From positions 1-24,556 of the forward strand of contig NZVS01000039.1 of NCBI GenBank assembly GCA_002701555.1: a DNA stretch of 24,556 nucleotides, in the 5' to 3' direction. The position numbers and the translations under genes are program-made. This DNA comes from Alphaproteobacteria bacterium (lineage in GTDB: Bacteria > Pseudomonadota > Alphaproteobacteria > Micavibrionales > Micavibrionaceae). Under the pieces are notes generated by a model that did not search any database, had not been told where the DNA came from, and saw only the letters and a list, made by a program, of their open reading frames with translations. This document shows, piece after piece, positions 8,148 to 15,585 of the stretch (positions are counted from its first letter, which is position 1; each line of letters begins with the position of its first letter).

Positions 8148-8609
8148 ATGCGTAAAAAACAGATTCAAAACTCTCCTATTTTTAATAGTGATGTCTTCCC
8201 AAATCCAATTGATTTGCACGTAGGACAGAAGCTTAGGGAAAGAAGAGTGCGAACAGGTATGAGCCAAGAGAAGCTGGCTGAAGCGACAAATGTAACTTTC
8301 CAACAAATCCAAAAATACGAATCTGCTAAAAACAGAATCAGTGCCTCCAGACTTTTCCAATTCAGCGTGCTGCTCTCTGTCCCCGTAGACTATTTTTTCG
8401 AAGGCATTGACCTCTCTGGCAAATCAAACCACATAGGCCTATCCGATAATGGTCAAGAAGCTTACGTTGTAGAAGACCAGCAGCAGAAGCAGCTAGATAA
8501 AGACATGAAAAAACTAAACAAGGCTTTTACAACTATTAGTGATGAAAAAGTCAGGAAAATTGTGCTTGATAATATTTTAAGCACTATCAAACTTGCGGCA
8601 AAATCTTGA
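8148..8609 (+). CDS. XRE-family helix-turn-helix regulator next to metK
   Basis: A 153-residue predicted DNA-binding protein. An XRE/Cro-type helix-turn-helix spans residues 26-82: LRERRVRTGMSQEKLAEAT, then TFQQIQKYESAKNRISASRL, then VPVDYFFEG. The C-terminal half is charged and probably helical, perhaps for dimerisation. The reading frame is open from a TTG at 8085, but I choose the ATG at 8148. It begins shortly before the conserved NPIDLHVG segment, and the intervening DNA holds a stem-loop and a candidate promoter. From memory, close relatives sit directly upstream of metK in many alphaproteobacteria, but I know of no target with certainty. A weak terminator overlaps the stop codon, so metK probably has its own start signals. 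Confidence 0.88.
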   Translation: MRKKQIQNSPIFNSDVFPNPIDLHVGQKLRERRVRTGMSQEKLAEATNVTFQQIQKYESAKNRISASRLFQFSVLLSVPVDYFFEGIDLSGKSNHIGLSDNGQEAYVVEDQQQKQLDKDMKKLNKAFTTISDEKVRKIVLDNILSTIKLAAKS

Positions 8610-8625
8610 GTTAAAAACTCTTTTT
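8608..8625 (+). terminator. Short intrinsic terminator overlapping the regulator stop codon
   Basis: GAGTT (8608-8612), AAA, AACTC (8616-8620), then TTTTT (8621-8625). The stem is only 5 bp, and its first two bases belong to the TGA stop codon. Probably weak. Confidence 0.4.
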
Positions 8626-8655
8626 CACCCTTGTAATTTACCTCACATAACGTAC

Positions 8656-8693
8656 CCTCGTAACTATTGATTAAGTAACATCTGTTAACGAGG
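8656..8693 (+). promoter_or_regulatory. metK leader hairpin containing the Shine-Dalgarno site
   Basis: CCTCG-TAAC (8656-8664) pairs with GTTA-A-CGAGG (8684-8693), nine pairs with A8688 bulged and a 19-base loop. GAGG (8690-8693), the only purine-rich site before the metK ATG at 8705, is inside the 3' strand. Closing the helix would hide it. I could not match the loop to a known SAM riboswitch class. Confidence 0.45.
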
Positions 8694-8704
8694 CATAATT
8701 TTTT

Positions 8705-9871
8705 ATGAGCAATACATTTTATTTTACGAGCGAATCCGTTTCAGAAGGTCACCCGGATAAAATTTGCGACAGAATATCAGATTCTGTATTGGATCATTTT
8801 CTAGAGCACGATCCCCATTCAAGGTGCGCCATAGAAACTGCAGTTACGACCGATTTCGTTTGCATTCTAGGTGAAGCCCGCGGGCCCGATAGCGTGACCT
8901 ATGATGTTATGGAGAAAATAGCGCGTAACGCTATAAAAGAAATTGGCTATGACCAACGTGGCTTTAGCTGGAAATCTGCAAAAGTGGACGTGCGCGTAGA
9001 TAGCCAATCAGCAGATATTGCCCAAGGTGTTGATAGCGCAGATGATAAAGACGAAGGTGCTGGTGACCAAGGGATTATGTTTGGTTTCGCCTGTAATGAA
9101 ACAGAGGAGTTGATGCCTGCGCCGATACAATATGCCCACGGCATTCTTAAAGAACTTTCAGATGCAAGGAAAAACAAGGGTGTGAGTGAGCTTGAACCTG
9201 ATGCAAAATCGCAAGTAACCCTGAAATATGTTGATGGAAAACCTGTTAAAGCAAAATCCGTCGTTGTTTCCACTCAACACAAGGACGGCCTCTCACAGAA
9301 CGATGTTCGTGAGTTGGTAAGACCTTACGTTGAGAAAGTTCTGCCTGATGGGTGGATGTGTGATGAGAAAGACTTTTACGTTAACCCTACCGGTCGTTTT
9401 GTTATAGGTGGTCCTGTTGGTGATGCAGGGCTTACCGGTCGTAAAATTATTGTCGACACATATGGAGGAGCCGCTCTTCACGGTGGTGGCGCTTTTTCGG
9501 GTAAAGATCCTACAAAAGTTGATAGATCTGCGGCCTATGCTGCCAGATACGTAGCCAAAAATGTGGTTGCTGCAGGTTATGCTGACAGATGCACTATCCA
9601 GCTTTCTTACGCTATCGGAGTATCGAGGCCTATATCTTTATACGTCAACACTTACGGAACAGGTAAGGTTGATGAAGAAAAAATCAGCGAAGCTATAAGG
9701 TCAGTTATTGACTTGAGCCCCCGCGGCATAAGAACACATCTGCAACTTAATAAGCCTATTTACACGCGCACTTCGGCTTATGGGCATTTTGGTCGTAAGC
9801 CAGAGGAAGATGGTGGTTTTTCCTGGGAGAAAATTGACTTGGTTGATGAGTTAAAATCAAAACTAGGATAA
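8705..9871 (+). CDS. metK: S-adenosylmethionine synthetase MetK
   Basis: Makes SAM from methionine and ATP in the cytoplasm as a homotetramer. The protein has 388 residues, the normal length. Signatures present are SEGHPDKICDRISD with His16 and Asp18 (ATP and metal site), the GAGDQGIMFG motif near residue 118 and the phosphate-binding GGGAFSGKDPTKVDRS near residue 260. It follows an XRE regulator and precedes trmB by 13 bases, probably in the same transcript. The 95-bp leader contains a hairpin that covers the Shine-Dalgarno. SAM supplies MiaB and TrmB encoded nearby. Confidence 0.98.
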   Translation: MSNTFYFTSESVSEGHPDKICDRISDSVLDHFLEHDPHSRCAIETAVTTDFVCILGEARGPDSVTYDVMEKIARNAIKEIGYDQRGFSWKSAKVDVRVDSQSADIAQGVDSADDKDEGAGDQGIMFGFACNETEELMPAPIQYAHGILKELSDARKNKGVSELEPDAKSQVTLKYVDGKPVKAKSVVVSTQHKDGLSQNDVRELVRPYVEKVLPDGWMCDEKDFYVNPTGRFVIGGPVGDAGLTGRKIIVDTYGGAALHGGGAFSGKDPTKVDRSAAYAARYVAKNVVAAGYADRCTIQLSYAIGVSRPISLYVNTYGTGKVDEEKISEAIRSVIDLSPRGIRTHLQLNKPIYTRTSAYGHFGRKPEEDGGFSWEKIDLVDELKSKLG

Positions 9872-9884
9872 TTCAAGGCGTTCG

Positions 9885-10574
9885 ATGGCTTTTAGAAAAG
9901 TACATGGCAGGCGTCTTGGACGCCCTCTTAATCAGGAAAGACAAGAAGCGTTGGATAAGCTGTATCCTGCATTGTCTATAGATTCTGAGGTGTTGGACAA
10001 TAGCAGTAATCTGCTTCCCTCTTCCCTTTTTGAAAAAGCACCTGAAGAAATTTATTTTGAAATAGGATTTGGCAATGGTGATTTCCTGAAAAAATTGATA
10101 AAGGAAAACCCTGATAATGGCTATATTGGGGCTGAACCTTTCATTAATGGAATGTCAGCTTTCCTTAAATCTATTAAGGATATCGATAACCCTTCGGTAA
10201 GAGTCTGGATGGACGATGCCATGGATATTGCTCGCAGTATTGCATCCGAAACACTTGATGGCATCTTTATACTCAACCCGGATCCCTGGCCAAAAACAAG
10301 GCATCATAAAAGACGCATTGTATCGCAGGAAAATCTCGATCAATTTGCGCGTATATTGAAACCCGGCGCTCGACTGACAATGACAACTGATGTTGAAGAA
10401 CTTGCCGAATGGATGGTTACCCAAGCAACAGCACATAAAGAATTCAAATGGAGCGCAAATAGAAAGCTTGACTGGCACACACCTCCTTCAGGTTGGTTAG
10501 AAACACGTTACGAAAAGAAAGGTAAGGCCGCAGGCAGGCAACAATTCTATCTTTTGTTTGAAAAAAAGTCTTGA
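9885..10574 (+). CDS. trmB: tRNA (guanine-N7-)-methyltransferase TrmB
   Basis: SAM-dependent enzyme forming m7G46 in the tRNA variable loop. The protein has 229 residues in a Rossmann methyltransferase fold. The SAM-binding motif is FEIGFGNGDFL near residue 60, and the family signature NPDPWPKTRHHKRR lies near residues 130-143. The RKVHGRRLGRPL N-terminus is the arginine-rich tail usual in alphaproteobacterial TrmB. AAGG about seven bases before the ATG serves as Shine-Dalgarno. Co-transcription with metK is likely (13-bp gap). Confidence 0.96.
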   Translation: MAFRKVHGRRLGRPLNQERQEALDKLYPALSIDSEVLDNSSNLLPSSLFEKAPEEIYFEIGFGNGDFLKKLIKENPDNGYIGAEPFINGMSAFLKSIKDIDNPSVRVWMDDAMDIARSIASETLDGIFILNPDPWPKTRHHKRRIVSQENLDQFARILKPGARLTMTTDVEELAEWMVTQATAHKEFKWSANRKLDWHTPPSGWLETRYEKKGKAAGRQQFYLLFEKKS

Positions 10575-10582
10575 TAAGCAAG

Positions 10583-10612
10583 TTGACGTTATTGTATAAA
10601 TAGGAAAATTAT
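10583..10612 (+). promoter_or_regulatory. Candidate promoter of the rimP-nusA-infB operon
   Basis: TTGACG (10583-10588) and AATTAT (10607-10612) are 18 bases apart. It lies just behind trmB and in front of the attenuator-like hairpin, which is the expected place for the operon promoter. The -35 is good; the -10 is approximate. Confidence 0.5.
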
Positions 10613-10634
10613 AAAACTCTTGTTTATTTACGAG

Positions 10635-10663
10635 GGTGGGCCTGAAAAGGACCCGCCTTTTTT
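10635..10663 (+). terminator. Attenuator-like terminator in the rimP leader
   Basis: GGTGGGCC (10635-10642) pairs with GG-A-CCCGCC (10649-10657), with A10651 bulged and one U.G pair, followed by six T (10658-10663). The structure is a regular intrinsic terminator. It lies downstream of the candidate operon promoter and 21 bases before the rimP ATG. It may end metK-trmB transcripts, act as an attenuator for the nus-inf operon, or both. Hairpin-plus-T leaders before rimP are something I recall from other proteobacteria. Confidence 0.7.
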
Positions 10664-10684
10664 GTTATCAATTTTTTGGTGAAT

Positions 10685-11215
10685 ATGAAACAAAGCATGC
10701 TAGAAAACAGAATAGGCCAGATAATACGCCCTGCCATTGAGGATATGGGTTACAGGCTTGTTACGGTGCAGATGGGTCAGGACGGATCAATGGCTTTGGT
10801 TCAGGTCATGGCTGAAAATCCCGAGACAGGACTTATATCTCTTGATGCCTGTGCATCTATAAGCAGGGAAATTTCTGCATTACTAGATGTGGAAGACCCT
10901 CTCGACCATGCTTACAGATTAGAGGTTAGCTCCCCCGGGATTGATCGAATGTTGTTTACAACAGGAGACTTCTTAAACTACCTGGATCAGGATGTAAAAA
11001 TAGAACTGTCAATGCCGCTGGAAAATGACCAGAAAAAATTAAGAGGCAAAATTACAAATGTTGATGGTAATGATATTACGATTGTAAGCGATGGACAGGA
11101 ATACGTAATTGACATTGACGCAATGTCAAAGGCAAAGCTGGTTTTAACAGACGACCTTCTAAAACACGCAAAGGCAAAAAAGGAAGCTGCCGACGCAAAA
11201 GCATTGAAAGACTAA
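10685..11215 (+). CDS. rimP: Ribosome maturation factor RimP
   Basis: 30S subunit assembly factor of 176 residues from the ATG at 10685. In-frame TTG (10676) and GTG (10679) lie upstream, but GGTG at 10678-10681 would be the Shine-Dalgarno of the ATG, and the protein then begins as usual for RimP. The N-terminal alpha/beta domain carries VQVMAENPETGLISLDAC and YRLEVSSPGIDRML, the core signatures. The C-terminal beta-barrel occupies roughly residues 95-160. The tail is Lys/Ala-rich. First gene of the operon with nusA 50 bases behind it. Confidence 0.94.
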   Translation: MKQSMLENRIGQIIRPAIEDMGYRLVTVQMGQDGSMALVQVMAENPETGLISLDACASISREISALLDVEDPLDHAYRLEVSSPGIDRMLFTTGDFLNYLDQDVKIELSMPLENDQKKLRGKITNVDGNDITIVSDGQEYVIDIDAMSKAKLVLTDDLLKHAKAKKEAADAKALKD

Positions 11216-11265
11216 GGAATTAAGTTTAAAAGCATTAACACTGAAAGTAAAAACAGGAAAGACCC

Positions 11266-12837
11266 ATGGAATTATTACAAGTAGCAGACAGCGTAGCACG
11301 TGAAAAAAATATTGATCGCGAAATTGTTATAGAGGCGATTGAGGAGGCTATACAAAAGGCCGGACGCTCTAAATACGGCTATGACCATGATATCCGCGCC
11401 AAAATTGACCGTAAAACAGGTCATCTTGAGCTTAAACGTTTTAGAACTGTAACTGACCCGGAAGAAATTGAGAACGAGTCAGCTCAAATCACTGTTGAGC
11501 AAGCAAAACGTGAGAAGCCCGACGCATCCCTTGGTGACGTTCTTGTTGAAGAACTCCCCCCTATGGATTACGGACGTATTGCAGCACAAACAGCAAAACA
11601 AGTTATTCTTCAAAAAGTGCGCGAGGCAGAGCGAGAACGCCAATTCAATGAGTACGCTGACCGTGTCGGAGAAGTTATAACCGGTATTGTTAAACGCGTT
11701 GAATTTGGTAATGCAACTGTCGATTTGGGTAAAGCAGAAGCTTATCTTCGTCGTGATGAAAGTATTCCTCGCGAGAACCTTAAAAACGGTGACCGCGTTA
11801 AGGCTTACATCTATGATGTTCGTCGTGAAATGCGTGGCCCTCAAATATTTGTGTCTCGTTCCCACCCACAATTCATGGCTCATCTTTTTGAACAGGAAGT
11901 ACCTGAAATTTACGAAGGTGTAATTGAAATTAAATCAGTTGCCCGCGACCCTGGAAGTCGTGCAAAAATAACTGTTTTGTCACGTGACAGTGGTATTGAT
12001 CCGGTAGGTGCCTGTGTTGGTATGCGTGGTAGCCGTGTGCAAGCCGTTGTAAATGAACTTCAGGGCGAGAAAATCGATATTATTCCCTATACAGATGATT
12101 TGGTTACATTAGCAATTAAAGCCTTAGCACCGGCAGTAGTTGCCAGAGTTGTAGTTGACGAGGATGCTAAACGTATAGACGTGGCTGTGCCTGAAGACCA
12201 ATTAAGCCTAGCAATTGGCCGTCGCGGACAAAATGTTCGTCTGGCATCAATGCTATTGGGTTGGGATATCGATATTCTGACAGAAGCTGAAGAATCAGAG
12301 CGTAGACAAAAAGAAATTTCTACCCGTTCAGCTATCTTCATGGAGGCACTAGATGTGGATGACGTTATTGCCCACCTTCTTGTTGCTGAGGGCTTCACAT
12401 CTATTGAGGAGCTTGTTGACACACCAGCTGCTGAATTGAACGACATCGAAGGGTTTTCTGAAGAAATCTCGACTGAGCTTCAAGCCAGAGCCCAAAACTA
12501 CCTCGATGCCAAGAAAAAGGAACTCAAAGAAAAACAGCAAAAGCTGGGTATCACTGATGATCTAGTTGAACTTGACGGAATGAAGCCTGCATTTGCTATA
12601 AAACTTGGTGATGCGGGTATAAAAACACGCGATGATCTTGCCGATCTGGCAGGCGATGAACTGGTTGAAATACTTGGCGAAGATAAAATCACCGAGGCGG
12701 CTGCTAATAAAATGATCATGAAAGCGCGTGAGCATTGGTTTGCAGATGAGGCCAAGGAGGAAGCTTCCGAAGAATCAGAAGAGAAAACAACTTCAGAAGG
12801 CAAGAAGCCTAATACCGACTCAGCTGAAAATGCTTAG
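11266..12837 (+). CDS. nusA: Transcription termination/antitermination protein NusA
   Basis: RNA-polymerase-bound factor for pausing, termination and antitermination. The protein has 523 residues. Domains in order: N-terminal polymerase-binding domain (1-125), S1 (about 133-200), KH1 with GMRGSR near residue 252 and KH2 with GRRGQN near residue 318. Two helix-hairpin-helix acidic repeats follow (about 365-415 and 435-495), then a short Glu/Ser-rich tail. The alphaproteobacterial two-repeat form is complete. ACAGGAAAG precedes the ATG. The leader contains a 16-base block nearly repeated in the infB leader. Confidence 0.97.
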   Translation: MELLQVADSVAREKNIDREIVIEAIEEAIQKAGRSKYGYDHDIRAKIDRKTGHLELKRFRTVTDPEEIENESAQITVEQAKREKPDASLGDVLVEELPPMDYGRIAAQTAKQVILQKVREAERERQFNEYADRVGEVITGIVKRVEFGNATVDLGKAEAYLRRDESIPRENLKNGDRVKAYIYDVRREMRGPQIFVSRSHPQFMAHLFEQEVPEIYEGVIEIKSVARDPGSRAKITVLSRDSGIDPVGACVGMRGSRVQAVVNELQGEKIDIIPYTDDLVTLAIKALAPAVVARVVVDEDAKRIDVAVPEDQLSLAIGRRGQNVRLASMLLGWDIDILTEAEESERRQKEISTRSAIFMEALDVDDVIAHLLVAEGFTSIEELVDTPAAELNDIEGFSEEISTELQARAQNYLDAKKKELKEKQQKLGITDDLVELDGMKPAFAIKLGDAGIKTRDDLADLAGDELVEILGEDKITEAAANKMIMKAREHWFADEAKEEASEESEEKTTSEGKKPNTDSAENA

Positions 12838-12849
12838 TCAGTCAAACAC

Positions 12850-12961
12850 AAAAAGGAGCGCACTATGTGCCAAGGGGCTGATATCCATGCCTCAATCGAT
12901 GACGAAGTTCCACTGGTTGGTATAAATTCCAGCCAGTGCCTTTCCGCACGCGCTTTTTTTT
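12850..12961 (+). other. Candidate structured RNA between nusA and infB
   Basis: Three helices can be drawn. P1: 12850-12861 with 12950-12961, twelve pairs including two G.U. P2: GGGGC (12874-12878) with GCCTC (12889-12893), five pairs including one G.U. P3: CACTGGTTGG (12911-12920) with CCAGCCAGTG (12929-12938), ten pairs with one U.G and an eight-base loop. P1 would occlude the AAGGAG ribosome-binding site at 12853-12858. P1 partly consists of A and T runs, so P3 is the most reliable element. No known RNA family recognised. Confidence 0.4.
12853..12858 (+). promoter_or_regulatory. Strong Shine-Dalgarno with no known gene behind it
   Basis: AAGGAG six bases before the ATG at 12865. It is better than the sites of most genes in this window, and it is the main reason to take the following short ORF seriously. 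Confidence 0.55.
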
Positions 12962-13038
12962 CTAAAATCAGTTTAAATTTCATACGGTTTTTCTTTATAG
13001 AGGGAAAAGCCGAAAAACCCTTGCGTTTAAAGCATTAA
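12865..13038 (+). CDS. Small ORF of unknown function in the ylxR position
   Basis: A 57-codon ORF between nusA and infB, where alphaproteobacteria normally encode the RNA-binding protein YlxR. The translation has no YlxR core: the GRG-W motif is absent. The in-frame codons before the ATG read KKERT, followed by Met-Cys, and CLSARAF lies in the middle. These faintly resemble the ERTC start and the FARAF end of alphaproteobacterial YlxR. It could be a decayed ylxR remnant, a new small protein with a hydrophobic Phe-rich C-terminal half, or merely an opening in a structured leader. The Shine-Dalgarno is strong, but the sequence overlaps the candidate folded RNA. Existence as a protein is uncertain. 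Confidence 0.3.
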   Translation: MCQGADIHASIDDEVPLVGINSSQCLSARAFFSKISLNFIRFFFIEGKAEKPLRLKH

Positions 13039-13052
13039 CTATGCACTCTATA
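12986..13052 (+). promoter_or_regulatory. Inverted repeats in the infB leader (possible pseudoknot)
   Basis: GGTTTTTC (12986-12993) pairs with GAAAAACC (13012-13019). TATAGAG (12996-13002), lying in that loop, is complementary to CTCTATA (13046-13052). The two helices together would make an H-type pseudoknot ending about 12 bases before the GGAAG that precedes the infB ATG. The pairs are AT-rich and may be chance. Confidence 0.3.
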
Positions 13053-13081
13053 GACATTAATACAGGAAGCGAAAAGAAATT

Positions 13082-15553
13082 ATGAGCGAGAAGACAGCTA
13101 AAGATACTGGCAAAGACGAAGACAAGACCGATAAGGATGGAGAGAAGAAAAAGCCTCTAACCCTTGGCGGTAAAGGAACATTGAGTCTTGGAAGTGCTGC
13201 TTCTGCTAAGATTAAGCAAAACATAGGTCAATCCGGCAGTAGTGGTATTTCAGTCGAGATAAGACGGTCAAGAAAGTCAGCCTCCTCCCCTGCTCCAAAG
13301 CCTATTAGTGCTGAGGAAACGGCTTCAAATGAGCGCGAAGCTCGTATCAAGGCGTTGCAACAGGCTATTGAAGAGGAAAAAAAGCGTGCTGAAGACGATA
13401 AGGACAAGGGTCTTCCTCCTCGCGAAAAAACAAAAGTAGAGCCTAAGCAATCCCAAAGAGAAAGGGAGCTTGAGGAATTACAGCGTATTGAAGCGGAAGA
13501 AAAAGAACGCCAAGACGCTGACCGCAAGCGCCGTGAAGAACAGGCCGACAAATTTAAGAGCCAAAAAGATGAAGGTGATGACGACAATGTCAGTTATCGC
13601 GACCGCATGAAAAAATCACCTCCTCGCCGTGGAGGAGAAGCCGATAAACGTCGTGGCAAATTAACGGTTACTCAAGTTCTTAACGAGGATTACGACCGTG
13701 ACCGCGGCCAATCAATGGCAGCGTTAAAACGTGCCCGTGCGAAAGCAAAAGCAGCGCAAGGCCCTCAGGAGCCCGCAGCAAAAGTTACTCGCGAAGTTGT
13801 TGTTCCCGAAATCATAACAGTTGGCGAGCTGGCCAATCGTATGAGTGAAAAAAGCGGTGATGTTATCAAAGCCTTGATGAAAATGGATGTAATGGCAACC
13901 ATTACGCAAGCTATTGATGCCGATACTGCCGAGCTAATAGTAGAGGAATTCGGGCACAAGATTAAACGTGTTACTGAAGCCGATGTTGAAATAGGTCTTA
14001 CCGGTGATGAGGATAATGATGAGGATCTTAAGCCACGTCCACCTGTTGTAACCATTATGGGCCATGTTGACCACGGGAAAACTTCACTGCTAGATGCAAT
14101 GCGATCAACAGATGTGGTTGCAGGCGAAGCAGGCGGTATAACCCAGCACATAGGCGCCTATCAAGTTACGATGCCATCCGAGAAAAAGATAACTTTCTTG
14201 GATACACCCGGGCACGCGGCCTTTACAGAAATGAGGGCACGCGGCGCTAATGTTACTGACATTGTGGTTATTGTTGTTGCTGCCAATGATTCAATAATGC
14301 CGCAAACAGTTGAAGCAATTAATCATGCAAAGGCGGCTAACGTGCCTCTGATTGTTGCGATTAACAAAATAGACCTGCCAGATGCAAATCCCAATAAGGT
14401 CAAACAAGACCTTCTACAGCACGAAGTTGTGATTGAGGATATGGGTGGCGAAACTTTATGCGTAGAGGTATCTGCAAAGAAAAAGATGAATTTGGATAAG
14501 CTTGAAGAAGCTATTTTACTTCAGTCCGAAATTCTTGACCTCAAAGCCAATCCTAACCGTGTTGCCCAGGGAACAGTGGTTGAATCAAAGCTTGAGCAAG
14601 GACGTGGCTCTGTTGCTACGATATTGATTGAGCGTGGAACACTTCAAATTGGAGATATTTTTGTCGTCGGATCAGAATGGGGACGCGTTCGCGCGCTCGT
14701 CAATGATAAGGGTAAAAACGTCAAAAAAGCCATACCAGGTGAACCTGTTGAAGTTCTTGGTTTAAATGGTACACCTGACTCGGGCGACTCTTTCCAAGTT
14801 GTTAAAAATGAAGGTAAAGCCCGCGAAGTTGTGGCTTATCGTCAGCGCGTGAAAGCTGAGAAGAAATCAGCCATGGCAGCAGGCGGAAGTTCACTTGAAA
14901 TTCTTATGGCTGCTGTTAAAGAAGGTGAAAAGAAAACACTCCCCGTTATCATCAAAGGAGATGTTCACGGATCAGTTGAAGCGTTATTGGGTTCACTTGA
15001 GAAGATTACTGAGGAAAATGAAGAAGTAGCAGTTAAACCCCTTCACACAGGTGTGGGTGGTATTACTGAGTCAGATGTTACATTGGCCAAGGCTTCAGGC
15101 GCACTCATAATTGGATTTAACGTCCGTGCTAATGCCCAGGCCCGGGATATGGCTAAGCGCGAAAATGTCGATGTTCGGTATTACAATATTATTTATAACG
15201 TAATCGATGACGTTAAAGGTATTCTCTCTGGTATGCTAGATCCTGTTCAGCGAGAAGAGTATCTGGGTCAGGCTGAAATTCGCGAAGTGTTTAATATAAC
15301 AAAAGTTGGGAAAGTTGCTGGCTGTATGGTCACAGGTGGAACGGTCAAGCGAGGCTCTCATGTCAGACTTCTACGCGACGATGTTGTGATCCATGAAGGA
15401 AAACTCAAGACACTTAAACGCTTCAAAGATGAGGTCAAAGAAGTTCGCGAAGGTATGGAGTGCGGTATGGCATTTGAAAACTACGATGATATTAAAGATG
15501 GTGATATCATTGAATGTTTTGATGTTGTTGAAGAAACACGCAGCCTTGATTAA
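13082..15553 (+). CDS. infB: Translation initiation factor IF-2
   Basis: GTPase that recruits initiator tRNA to the 30S subunit. The protein has 823 residues. The N-terminus has the alphaproteobacterial LTLGGKGTLSLG element (about 26-37) and a long Lys/Glu/Arg-rich, probably coiled-coil stretch to about residue 200. IF2_N follows at about 235-285, then the G domain: GHVDHGKT near residue 327, DTPGHAAF, and NKID. Beta-barrel II, domain III and the C-terminal barrel ending in GDIIECFD are complete. GGAAG lies a rather long 12 bases before the ATG. The 244-bp upstream gap carries unusual structure instead of ylxR. Confidence 0.98.
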   Translation: MSEKTAKDTGKDEDKTDKDGEKKKPLTLGGKGTLSLGSAASAKIKQNIGQSGSSGISVEIRRSRKSASSPAPKPISAEETASNEREARIKALQQAIEEEKKRAEDDKDKGLPPREKTKVEPKQSQRERELEELQRIEAEEKERQDADRKRREEQADKFKSQKDEGDDDNVSYRDRMKKSPPRRGGEADKRRGKLTVTQVLNEDYDRDRGQSMAALKRARAKAKAAQGPQEPAAKVTREVVVPEIITVGELANRMSEKSGDVIKALMKMDVMATITQAIDADTAELIVEEFGHKIKRVTEADVEIGLTGDEDNDEDLKPRPPVVTIMGHVDHGKTSLLDAMRSTDVVAGEAGGITQHIGAYQVTMPSEKKITFLDTPGHAAFTEMRARGANVTDIVVIVVAANDSIMPQTVEAINHAKAANVPLIVAINKIDLPDANPNKVKQDLLQHEVVIEDMGGETLCVEVSAKKKMNLDKLEEAILLQSEILDLKANPNRVAQGTVVESKLEQGRGSVATILIERGTLQIGDIFVVGSEWGRVRALVNDKGKNVKKAIPGEPVEVLGLNGTPDSGDSFQVVKNEGKAREVVAYRQRVKAEKKSAMAAGGSSLEILMAAVKEGEKKTLPVIIKGDVHGSVEALLGSLEKITEENEEVAVKPLHTGVGGITESDVTLAKASGALIIGFNVRANAQARDMAKRENVDVRYYNIIYNVIDDVKGILSGMLDPVQREEYLGQAEIREVFNITKVGKVAGCMVTGGTVKRGSHVRLLRDDVVIHEGKLKTLKRFKDEVKEVREGMECGMAFENYDDIKDGDIIECFDVVEETRSLD

Positions 15554-15585
15554 TCTGACACTAAAACGAACCACTTGATACGATT

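Noticed and set aside
8605..8704. Known SAM riboswitch before metK
   Set aside because: The hairpin is real on paper, but I could not match the conserved core of SAM-II, SAM-V or SAM/SAH RNAs. I therefore report only an uncharacterised hairpin.
11479..11883. 134-codon open frame on the minus strand inside nusA
   Set aside because: It lies wholly within a well-supported nusA frame, its translation has the odd composition typical of an antisense shadow, and no start signals are visible.
12936..12961. Intrinsic terminator between nusA and infB
   Set aside because: GTGC/GCAC is only four pairs and four bases separate it from the T-run. The stronger stem at 12911-12938 ends 15 bases before the T-run. 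Neither fits a normal terminator.
13228..13587. 119-codon Ser-rich minus-strand frame inside infB
   Set aside because: It is antisense to the Glu/Lys-rich IF-2 N-terminus, which automatically yields Ser/Leu/Phe codons.
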